A stretch of 64,000 bases of DNA. It comes from Streptomyces cellostaticus. GTDB taxonomy: Bacteria > Actinomycetota > Actinomycetes > Streptomycetales > Streptomycetaceae. The DNA lies in contig NZ_JALLIN010000007.1 of assembly GCF_023630175.1 (NCBI RefSeq), positions 117,277 through 181,276 on the forward strand, given 5' to 3'. Below, piece after piece: positions 57,304-64,000 of this stretch (position 1 is the first letter of the stretch; each line of letters begins with the position of its first letter). Both the position numbers and the translations under genes were made by a program. The notes under the pieces are model-generated. The model was not told the DNA's origin, did not search any database, and worked only from the letters and a program-made list of their open reading frames with translations.

Positions 57304-58571
57304 CCACGCCCCAGCCCGCATCCGGCCGCTGCCCCGCGCACGCCGGCGAGGCCGCCCGGCCCGACCGCCCCTTCCAGCCGCTGCCGATCTACGGTCCCGG
57401 GTTCAACGCCGACCCCCACGCCACCTACGCGCTGCTGCGCGCCCAGGGCCCGATCGCCCCGGTGGAGATCTCCCCCGGCGTATGGGGCTACCTGACCACC
57501 ACCTACCGCTCGGCGCTGTACCTCCTGCGCAACACGCCGAACCGGTTCGCGAAGAACCCCCGCCACTGGCAGGCGCTGGCCAATGGCCAGGTCCCGCCCG
57601 ACAGCCCGGCGCTAATGATGATGCAGCCGCGCGACAACGCGCTGTGGATGGACGGCCATGAGCACGCGCGGCTGCGCCACGCGATCACGGGGAGCCTGGC
57701 CCGCGTCGACACCCACGCCCTGGCGGCCACCGTCACCCAGATCGCCGACCAGCTCATCGACGCCTTCGCCCCGACCGGTGTCTGCGACCTGGTCGCCCAG
57801 TACGCGGACCCGCTGCCGATGCTGACGATGATCGAGGTGTTCGGCAGCCCGCCCGAGATCGGCCGACGCATCACCACCGCCATCGCCCGCCTGTTCGACA
57901 CTGACCAGGACGCCGCGACGGCCAACGCCGACCTGGAAAACGCCTGCCTGGCGCTAACCCATCTGAAACGCGGAGCACCCCAGCGGGACGTCACCAGCTG
58001 GCTGATCGAGGCCAGTCTCAGCGACGAGGAGATGGTGCAGACGATCCTGCTGGTCATCGGGGCGGCCACCACCCCGAGTAGCAACCTGATCACGAACGCC
58101 GTCCAGCGGATCATCACCAACCCCCGGTTCGCCGGCAGCGTCCACGACGGCGTCCAGCCCGTCTCCGACGCCCTCGACGAAGTCCTGTGGACCGACCCCC
58201 CGGTCTCCAACTACAGCCCGCTGTACACGCTGGGCCAACAAACCTTCGAGGGCATGGTGCTCCAGCCCGGTTACCCCATCCTCGTCAGTTTCGCCGCGGC
58301 CAACGGCGACCCCTCCCTCGGCCTCGCCCCCACCTCCTACGCCGGCAACCGCGGGCACCTCGCCTTCAGCGCCGGCGTCCACGCCTGCCCCGCCCCCGAC
58401 CTCGCCCGGATCATCGCGGAGACCGCCATCGAGCGCGCGCTCGACCGCCTGCCGCACCTAGCCCTGGCCACCACCCAGTTGATCCGCCGCCCCGGCACGT
58501 TCCACTCCGGCTTCACCGCTCTGCCCGTCCGCTTCCAGCCCGCAGCAGCCCTCGCCCCGACCGGAAGGTGA
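57300..58571 (+). CDS. cvnE: CvnE: CYP157-type cytochrome P450
   Basis: The 423-residue P450 has the heme loop FSAGVHACPAPDL and an I-helix region VIGAATTPSSNL. Its K-helix reads LDEVLWTDPP, with Trp where the ExxR motif has Arg. CYP157 enzymes of Streptomyces conservons are known to lack this Arg, so the family assignment fits and the gap is expected. The product of the reaction is unknown. A TTG start overlaps the CvnD stop and has GGAGG 7 nt before it. Confidence 0.9.
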   Translation: MTTPQPASGRCPAHAGEAARPDRPFQPLPIYGPGFNADPHATYALLRAQGPIAPVEISPGVWGYLTTTYRSALYLLRNTPNRFAKNPRHWQALANGQVPPDSPALMMMQPRDNALWMDGHEHARLRHAITGSLARVDTHALAATVTQIADQLIDAFAPTGVCDLVAQYADPLPMLTMIEVFGSPPEIGRRITTAIARLFDTDQDAATANADLENACLALTHLKRGAPQRDVTSWLIEASLSDEEMVQTILLVIGAATTPSSNLITNAVQRIITNPRFAGSVHDGVQPVSDALDEVLWTDPPVSNYSPLYTLGQQTFEGMVLQPGYPILVSFAAANGDPSLGLAPTSYAGNRGHLAFSAGVHACPAPDLARIIAETAIERALDRLPHLALATTQLIRRPGTFHSGFTALPVRFQPAAALAPTGR

Positions 58572-58576
58572 CCGAC

Positions 58577-59827
58577 ATGACCGCGCAGACGCCCGCCCGC
58601 TGCCCGTACCGGATCGACGGAGCCGGCACCGACATCCACGCCGAGGCCACCACCCTGCGCGCCCTCGGGCCGGCCACCCACGTCGAGCTGCCCGGCGATG
58701 TGGCGGCCTGGAGCGTGACCGACCCCGACCTGATCCGACGGCTGCTCACCCACCCCGACATCTCCAAGGACGCCCACCGGCACTGGCCCGCGTTCATCAA
58801 CGGGGAGATACCCGCCGACTGGCCGCTGCGGGTCTGGGTCGAGGTCCGCAACGCCCTGAGCGCTTACGGCAGCGAGCACACCCGTCTGCGCCGGCCGCTG
58901 GCGGCCGCGTTCAACCCGCGCCGGGTCCGCGCCCTTCGCCCGCAGATCACCTCGATCACCCGCCAGCTCCTGGACGAGCTCAGCGACACTGCCCCGGACG
59001 AGGTCGTCGACCTGCGGGCCCGCTTCGCCTGGCGGCTGCCGCTGCTCGTCGTCAACGTGATGCTCGGCGTCCCCGAGGAGCTCCACGACGGCTTCCGGGC
59101 CGCGATCGGTGCCCTGTTCGACACCTCCCGCAACGAGCAGGAGGCCGCCGCCGCGTACGCGGAGACGTACCGGCTGCTGAACCTGCTGGTGGAGACCAAG
59201 GGCAAGCAGCCGGACGACGACGTGACCTCCACGCTGATCGCCGACCATGACAGCGGGACGCTCAGCCGCCAGGAACTCCTGGACAGCCTCATGCTGGTCA
59301 TCGGCGCCGGTCACGAGACCACCGTCAACCTCCTCGACCACGCCGTGGCCAACCTGCTCACCCACGCCGACCAGCACGCCCTGATCGCCTCCGGCAAGGC
59401 GGCCTGGGAAGAGGCCATCGAGGAGACGCTGCGGCACCAGGCGCCCATCGCCAGCATCATCATGCGGTTCCCCACCCGCGACATCGAGGACGAGCCGACC
59501 GGCCTGACCTTCCGGCAGGGCGACGCCATCGTCATCAACTACGCCGCGGGCGGCCGCGATCCGCACGTCCACGGCGCCAGCGCCGACGCCTTCGACATCA
59601 CCCGCACCACCGCACGGGAGCACCTGGCGTTCGGCCACGGCCCGCACTTCTGCCCCGGCGCGCCGCTGGCCCGGCTGGAGGCCGCCATCGCCCTGCCCAT
59701 GCTCTTCGACTCCTACCCGGACCTGCGCCTGGCCGTCGATCCGGAGGAGCTGAAGCCGCTGTCCTCCTTCATCTCCAACGGCCACCGGCATCTCCCCGTC
59801 CGCCTTCGACCCCCGGCCGATTCCTGA
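58577..59827 (+). CDS. cvnF: CYP154-type cytochrome P450
   Basis: The 416-residue P450 has MLVIGAGHETTVNLL, EEAIEETLRHQAP with a full ExxR, and the heme loop FGHGPHFCPGAPLARL. It matches CYP154-type enzymes, which often accompany a CYP157 in conservons and oxidise steroid-like or polyketide substrates when given electrons by ferredoxin. It begins 5 bp after the CYP157 gene and is probably co-transcribed. Confidence 0.9.
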   Translation: MTAQTPARCPYRIDGAGTDIHAEATTLRALGPATHVELPGDVAAWSVTDPDLIRRLLTHPDISKDAHRHWPAFINGEIPADWPLRVWVEVRNALSAYGSEHTRLRRPLAAAFNPRRVRALRPQITSITRQLLDELSDTAPDEVVDLRARFAWRLPLLVVNVMLGVPEELHDGFRAAIGALFDTSRNEQEAAAAYAETYRLLNLLVETKGKQPDDDVTSTLIADHDSGTLSRQELLDSLMLVIGAGHETTVNLLDHAVANLLTHADQHALIASGKAAWEEAIEETLRHQAPIASIIMRFPTRDIEDEPTGLTFRQGDAIVINYAAGGRDPHVHGASADAFDITRTTAREHLAFGHGPHFCPGAPLARLEAAIALPMLFDSYPDLRLAVDPEELKPLSSFISNGHRHLPVRLRPPADS

Positions 59828-59871
59828 CCACTCACCCCACCACCACGGCCTGTGGCCGGAAGGGAAGACGC

Positions 59872-60399
59872 ATGGCTGCCACCCGCCGCTCAGTAACCGA
59901 GTTGACCACCTTGACGCCCACCGAGAAGCGCGTCGCCGAGAAGATCGCGGCCGGTCTCAGCAACCAGGAGGCGGCCGCCGAACTCGGGATGCAGCCCGGC
60001 ACCCTGGGCCGGCACGTCATGAGCATCGGCCTCAAGTTCGGCGTCAGCTCCCGTCCGGCCAAGGTCCACGCGGCGCTGGCCAGCGGCCAGGCCCCCACTC
60101 CGGAAGCGCCGGACACCGTCCCGGCCTTCACCGAGGACGAACTGCTCCTGCTCCGCGCGGTCGCCACCAAATCGGATAACGACGAGATCGCCGCAGCCGC
60201 ACGCATCGCCCCGGCCTTGGTGACGACCCGCATCCGCGACCTCGCCGACAAGGCCGGCGCGCTCAACTCCAGCCACCTAGTGGGCATGGCCCACGCCTGG
60301 CAGCTCCTGGACTCCGAGACGACCACGAAGCCGGACACCTCGGCCTCGCCGTCCCCGGCCATGCTGCCGGGCCATCGCGCCTCCGGAGGTACGCAGTGA
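59872..60399 (+). CDS. Double-HTH LuxR-like regulator
   Basis: The 175-residue protein contains two helix-turn-helix segments in a row: LTPTEKRVAEKIAAGLSNQE and FTEDELLLLRAVATKSDNDE, each LuxR-like. It has no N-terminal sensing domain, so it looks like a pure DNA-binding pair. It lies 44 bp after the CYP154 gene, and its stop is within 4 bp of the next gene (GTGA overlap), which places it in the same transcript. Confidence 0.78.
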   Translation: MAATRRSVTELTTLTPTEKRVAEKIAAGLSNQEAAAELGMQPGTLGRHVMSIGLKFGVSSRPAKVHAALASGQAPTPEAPDTVPAFTEDELLLLRAVATKSDNDEIAAAARIAPALVTTRIRDLADKAGALNSSHLVGMAHAWQLLDSETTTKPDTSASPSPAMLPGHRASGGTQ

Positions 60400-61013
60400 C
60401 GACGCCCGACCAGCACCAGCCGCAGCGGCCCGACCTCGCCCAGACCCTGATCCAGCGCGCTGAGGCCGCCAGTGAGAACCGGCGGGCCGCCCGTTCCACC
60501 GCCGCGACGCAGCAGGGGCCGACGGGGGCCGGCGCCGCGCTGCTCACGGACCAGGCCAACACCCAGGTGCTTGAGCGGATTGTGGCCGCCCACGGGTGGC
60601 CCGGCCGCAGCCTCGTCGGCGAGGAGGCTGCGCGGGCCGCGCTGACGCTCGCGCTGAACGCCGATCAAGACCCCCGTGCCCAGAACGGATTCCTCCGCGC
60701 GGTCCATGAGGCCGCCCGGCAACGCGAGGTGAGTGCGAGCCAATGGGCGCGCTTGTACGACCGGTCCCTGGCGCGCGACGGGAAACTGCAGGTCTACGGC
60801 ACGCAGCACCGCCGTCGGCCCGACGGAGAGCTCGAGCTCTACCCGGTCCAGGGCCGCGATCAGCTCGACGTCCGGCGTGCACAGGTCGGGCTGCTCCCCC
60901 ACGCAGAGCAGTTCCGGCTGCTGCGCGAACGCCTGGCGGGCGGGAGCGGTTCGTTACCGGTCCCGGTACCGGACCACGACGAGGACCTCGCCTTGGCCGG
61001 GAGTAATCCGTGA
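60396..61013 (+). CDS. DUF6624-like protein
   Basis: The 205-residue protein has AAHGWPGRSLVGEEAARAA, QDPRAQNGFLRAVHEAA and LYDRSLARDGKLQVYGTQHR, the pattern of DUF6624. No function is known. It is coupled to the LuxR-like gene through a GTGA overlap and ends the run that began with DUF5999. Confidence 0.8.
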   Translation: MTTPDQHQPQRPDLAQTLIQRAEAASENRRAARSTAATQQGPTGAGAALLTDQANTQVLERIVAAHGWPGRSLVGEEAARAALTLALNADQDPRAQNGFLRAVHEAARQREVSASQWARLYDRSLARDGKLQVYGTQHRRRPDGELELYPVQGRDQLDVRRAQVGLLPHAEQFRLLRERLAGGSGSLPVPVPDHDEDLALAGSNP

Positions 61014-61133
61014 GCAGGGCCAGCGGCTGCAGCCGACTCGCACGGGCTCCGCCCCAGGGAGCCGCTGAACGCACGGAACCCAGCTGGTACCACTTCGATC
61101 TTTTCCCTGACTCCACCGGGATGGGGCGGCGCG

Positions 61134-62450
61134 ATGATGAGTCCGAGATCAGAGAAGGCGGAGCGCAACGAGGTCTTACTCAAGCATCTGGAGACGCTGG
61201 ACTGGTCGATCAGCGGCTTCGCACGCCGGATCGCCGCACGCTGTGAGGCGATCCGTTTGCCCTACGCAGTGGCCACTAGCACCGTCTCTCGGTGGTGCAA
61301 GGGCGCGACTCCCGGCGAGGACCTCGCAGCCGCCGCGTGCCATGTACTGTCGGCAGCGCTGCACCGGGTAGTGACGCCGGAGAGCTTAGGTTGGCCGTCC
61401 GACACCGGCCTGGTCGCGGTGCAATCGTTGGAATACCTGGACGTTCCCCACGCCGTACGCATGCTGTCGAAGCTGTGGGCCCTGGACGCCATGCGCCGGC
61501 GCAGCGTGGTCAAGAGCGCGTTCTCACCGAGCGTGTTTGGTCCCGCGTCGCGCGAGGCGCTCGTGATGCCGGCGGACGCCGCCATCGGTGGCCACGGGCA
61601 GCACAGGGTCACCGCAGCGGACATCGACCTGCTTGACGAGCAGACTCGGTTGTACGGCAAGCTGGACTCCCAACACGGCGGGGGCAAGTTCCGCAGTGTG
61701 TTCGCGTCGATGATGGACACGCACGCCACACCGATGTTGAACGGGAGCTTCTCCGCACGGACCGGTCGCCGACTGTACGGCAGCGTGGTGGACGCGGTTC
61801 TTGCTATGGCCTCGATGGCCTACGACGATCAGCTCCCCGGTTTGGCGCAGCGCTACGACCTTCAGGCGATGCGGCTGGCCCAGGCGATCGGCGACCGCGC
61901 CCGCATCACTCGGGTCCACATCCACCAAGCCCGGCTGGCGGCAACGCAGGGCGGGCAGGCGGATGTGCTCGCTCACGCGCGCAGTGCTGTGCTGGCGGCC
62001 GAGGGAGCGCCTCCCCTCGTCAGGGCCTATGCGTGCGTGACCGAAGCTCGAGCATGGGCGCTGAACGGACAGCCGGATCAGGTCGTGGCGGCGGTGAAGC
62101 GGGCCCGCGAGTTCTTCGCCCGCGCGCAGAGCAGCACCGGTCCGGCCTGGCTGGAGTGGTTCGACTTCCGTGAGCTGGAGGGACAGACGGCGTGGGCGTT
62201 TGCCGTTGCCGGGCTGGCCGAACAGGGGGCGCAGGCCCTGAAGGAGGCGTCGGTCCTTTCATCGGACCGGACACGCGACACGGTGGAACTCCTGATTACC
62301 GAGGCCGAACTGGCGCGGCTGCGCGGTGACTCGGCCGAGCACGCGGCAGTGGCGAAGCGCGCCTCCCAGGCGTCCCAGCATCTGATGAGCCGTCGGCTCT
62401 CCGAGCGCCTCGACCGCCTGAAGGCGGGCGAGCCGCTGCGAGGCTTCTGA
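61134..62450 (+). CDS. HTH regulator with helical repeats
   Basis: The 438-residue protein has an N-terminal HTH-like segment (LDWSISGFARRIAARC, ATSTVSRWCKGATPGED) that aligns loosely with the regulators near 44 and 47 kb, then a helical repeat region (MASMAYDDQLPGLAQRYD, HIHQARLAATQGGQADVLAH, FRELEGQTAWAFAVAGLAEQ). It probably senses a ligand or protein with its repeats and binds DNA with its N-terminus. It stands 120 bp after the DUF6624 gene. Confidence 0.78.
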   Translation: MMSPRSEKAERNEVLLKHLETLDWSISGFARRIAARCEAIRLPYAVATSTVSRWCKGATPGEDLAAAACHVLSAALHRVVTPESLGWPSDTGLVAVQSLEYLDVPHAVRMLSKLWALDAMRRRSVVKSAFSPSVFGPASREALVMPADAAIGGHGQHRVTAADIDLLDEQTRLYGKLDSQHGGGKFRSVFASMMDTHATPMLNGSFSARTGRRLYGSVVDAVLAMASMAYDDQLPGLAQRYDLQAMRLAQAIGDRARITRVHIHQARLAATQGGQADVLAHARSAVLAAEGAPPLVRAYACVTEARAWALNGQPDQVVAAVKRAREFFARAQSSTGPAWLEWFDFRELEGQTAWAFAVAGLAEQGAQALKEASVLSSDRTRDTVELLITEAELARLRGDSAEHAAVAKRASQASQHLMSRRLSERLDRLKAGEPLRGF

Positions 62451-63131
62451 CCACCTTGGCCCGCACTGGAGACACATCTGGTTCTGTTCACGAGCTCCGG
62501 CTCCGACGGCAGATGTGCACGACTTCGGGAGGCGCCCCGCCCGGGCGGTGGTCGATGTTCACCAGAACGGGAGGCACCTTGTCGTCGCTCCCCCAGCCGG
62601 GTAGAGGTAGGTGTCGGCCGGGGCACGCGCCGATTTCAGCGCGCCCCATAGAGTGGTCTGATGTTCGATCGTTTGGAGATCTGGGTGTTGCCGCCGGGAC
62701 CCCGGTTCGCTGCCCAGTTGCGTTCTGGGGTCAACAGCGAGGACGTGATCGAAGGGGCGGTCGACGAGGGCGGCCGTGGGCCGTTCGCGGCTGACGTGCT
62801 GCCTGCTGGCAGGCTCTCCGGGCGTGAGTAGTTCGGTGGCACGCCGGGCCTCGCGTGCGGCGCACACTCGCGATTGGTCAGCCTGCGGGTCAAATGCGGT
62901 TCGCAGGGTGGTAGCTGAGCTGCATGGGCGTGATCGTTCTCATCGGCACTTTCTGTACCGGAACTACCCACGCCCGGGGAGCCCCGCGAGTTCGCGAAGA
63001 CTGAAGGGCTCCCGGCGGGAACCCGCAGGTCTGTCGCTGTGCCTCGCGACGTGGAATCCGTGAGTTCGTGGTGAAGTCGCGGGCCGGTGCGAGGACGGCA
63101 GCAAGTGGACGTAGCAGGTTGGGCCACGCGG
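62451..63131. other. Intergenic region, mostly empty
   Basis: A 681-bp spacer between convergent genes with lower GC at third positions. Apart from the small frame at 62661 I see no gene, repeat or clear hairpin in it. It may be the site of lost genes next to a mobile-element edge. Confidence 0.4.
62661..62831 (+). CDS. Possible leaderless 56-residue peptide
   Basis: An ATG lies 6 nt after TAGAGT, a -10-like box, so the transcript would be leaderless. The frame reads MFDRLEIWVLPPGPRFAAQL and ends RLSGRE. Third-position bias is only moderate and no family was recognised. Confidence 0.28.
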   Translation: MFDRLEIWVLPPGPRFAAQLRSGVNSEDVIEGAVDEGGRGPFAADVLPAGRLSGRE

Positions 63132-63608
63132 TCAGGACTGGCCGGGGTGGCTGAGTCGTGCCGTCTCTCCGCCGAATGGAAGGTGCGTGACTCGGCTGGC
63201 GAGGAGCCAGGTGTCCTCGACCTTCCGGAACGTGTCCTCGTAGTGGCCCACGTTCGCGGGGAGCCTCGGGGGCACCATGCCGTCGGTATAGCCGTCGACT
63301 CGGTAAGTGGCGAAGTAAGAGGTGGCGGTGGCCGTCGACACGGAGTTCACCGTGACCAAGATGTTCGTAGACATGCGGCGTGACAGCCGGTCCTTGGGTC
63401 GCGAACCGAAGTAGCTGCGGAGCGCCTCACGCCCTTCCACCTTGCGGTCGCCGTGAGGCCACTCCCACACCCCGTCAGGCGTGAAGAGGTCCGCGACACT
63501 GCTCGGATCTCCCAGGTCAAGACGACGCACGAACTCGACGATCAGACGCTCACAGGCTCGCTCCGCGAAGAGACGTTCCATCGGGTCAAGGGCTTCAGTC
63601 GACATCAT
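63132..63608 (-). CDS. SnoaL-like / NTF2-fold protein
   Basis: The 158-residue protein is an NTF2-type alpha+beta barrel: RLIVEFVRRLDLGDPSSVAD, FTPDGVWEWPHGDRKVEGRE, SYFATYRVDGY and LLASRVTHLPFGG. Members act as small hydrolases, cyclases or binding proteins. Tandem ATG codons and a TTG precede the frame; the ATG at the given start is best placed. It is alone on this strand, with 97 bp to the next gene. Confidence 0.75.
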   Translation of the reverse strand: MMSTEALDPMERLFAERACERLIVEFVRRLDLGDPSSVADLFTPDGVWEWPHGDRKVEGREALRSYFGSRPKDRLSRRMSTNILVTVNSVSTATATSYFATYRVDGYTDGMVPPRLPANVGHYEDTFRKVEDTWLLASRVTHLPFGGETARLSHPGQS

Positions 63609-63705
63609 CAATTGCTACCAGCCCTCTATGGGGCACCGCGATAGCTTTTTGGCTCCTGGTTCCCACGGCCCTGAACGCGGCATCATCTTCGACGTGGCAC
63701 GACGG

Positions 63706-64000
63706 TCAGAGCCGCTCGACGGGTCGCTCCAGGAGTCGGCGGGCGGAGTCCGCGTAGCGCATCGCGGTCTTCTCGTCGAGCCCGAACACCTCGGCGAGGT
63801 GGAGCGGATCGGGCCCGTGGGTCAGGGCTTCTTCGAGTTGCCGGTCGACGCGGAGCCGCTCCAGTGTCGCGTCCTGTCCGCGCATCGAAGCGCTGATCCA
63901 GTGGTTGCTCGCGCGGCTGGTCTTGGTAGCGGTCTGGTTGTTGATCAGCAGGTGGAGGTTCGCGGTGTTCGGCCACCGGTTTCGCCGGTGCTCCAGCCAG
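63706..64000 (-). CDS. Recombinase/integrase-like protein, C-terminal part
   Basis: Only the last 97 residues are in the window, ending at a TGA. WLEHRRNRWPNTANLHLLIN and LTHGPDPLHLAEVFGLDEKT then AMRYADSARRLLE match the C-terminal pattern of actinobacterial XerC-like or integrase-related proteins, including the NTAN-H-L-I motif. The catalytic part is outside. It suggests that this edge is close to a mobile or integrated region. Confidence 0.55.
   Translation of the reverse strand, partial: WLEHRRNRWPNTANLHLLINNQTATKTSRASNHWISASMRGQDATLERLRVDRQLEEALTHGPDPLHLAEVFGLDEKTAMRYADSARRLLERPVERL

Noticed and set aside
62776..63127. Short open frames in the gap before the SnoaL-like gene
   Set aside because: They overlap on both strands and lack coding bias and ribosome-binding sites.

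Overview
The window is actinobacterial chromosomal DNA, almost certainly from a Streptomyces or a close relative. It is very GC-rich with G/C at nearly every third codon position, GTG and TTG starts are common, and many lineage-typical families are present: DUF397/DUF5753 regulator pair, DUF5999, DUF6325, DUF6278, a conservon with two P450s, a PucR-controlled pyrimidine cluster and a MalT-like LuxR regulator. No rRNA, tRNA or CRISPR array was seen.

Left part, about 1-37.5 kb, reads as ordinary chromosome. It starts with the 5' part of a MalT/LuxR-type ATPase regulator, a membrane protein, and a divergent pair made of an ECF sigma factor fused to a zinc-binding motif, hydrophobic segments and a CAP domain, and a separate exported CAP protein. 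Next come a BrkB-like membrane protein, a GAP-family membrane protein, DUF6325 and SHOCT proteins, a macro-domain hydrolase coupled to an FAD oxidoreductase, an inositol-monophosphatase-like enzyme, a gamma-glutamyltransferase and a TlpA-like lipoprotein. From 14.8 to 23.7 kb lies a one-strand reductive pyrimidine degradation cluster: NCS1 permease, LLM flavin enzyme, dihydropyrimidinase, two beta-ureidopropionase-like nitrilases, a class III aminotransferase and a PucR regulator. After that come a HTH regulator facing a leaderless methionine aminopeptidase gene, a ClpC-like AAA+ unfoldase, a second secreted gamma-glutamyltransferase, a secreted hydrolase, exonuclease III, an MBL-fold hydrolase and a PcaD-PcaC fusion.

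About 37.6-44 kb is a mobile and accessory junction. A complete IS5-family element (TTA target duplication, transposase split by a probable -1 frameshift) and a complete IS1380-family element (about 20-bp inverted repeats, CTCAG duplication) are followed by a tyrosine integrase, an unusual membrane/winged-helix protein upstream of it, and a DUF397/DUF5753 pair whose upstream region carries a 37-bp near-palindrome.

The right part, 44-64 kb, is dense with regulatory operons. One translationally coupled run encodes an atypical regulator, asparaginase, a PPC-domain protein, a second regulator related at its N-terminus, and a NUDIX hydrolase. A RsbW-like ATPase is coupled to an aldo/keto reductase that lacks two catalytic residues. 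Facing it across 765 bp is a long plus-strand run: DUF5999 protein, zinc-ribbon protein, GH15 glucoamylase/trehalase, a small unknown protein, the conservon (histidine-kinase-like CvnA, roadblock CvnB, DUF742 CvnC, GTPase CvnD), CYP157-type and CYP154-type P450s, a double-HTH LuxR-like regulator, a DUF6624-like protein and another HTH regulator. The two facing operons share a promoter-like module: a 10-bp tandem repeat followed at exactly 39 nt by TATTC. The window ends with a SnoaL-like protein and the C-terminal part of a recombinase-like protein running off the edge.

The best candidates for undescribed biology are the shared promoter module, the asparaginase/PPC/NUDIX operon with its paired regulators, the sigma-CAP fusion facing a CAP protein, and the HTH/methionine-aminopeptidase divergent leaderless promoter.
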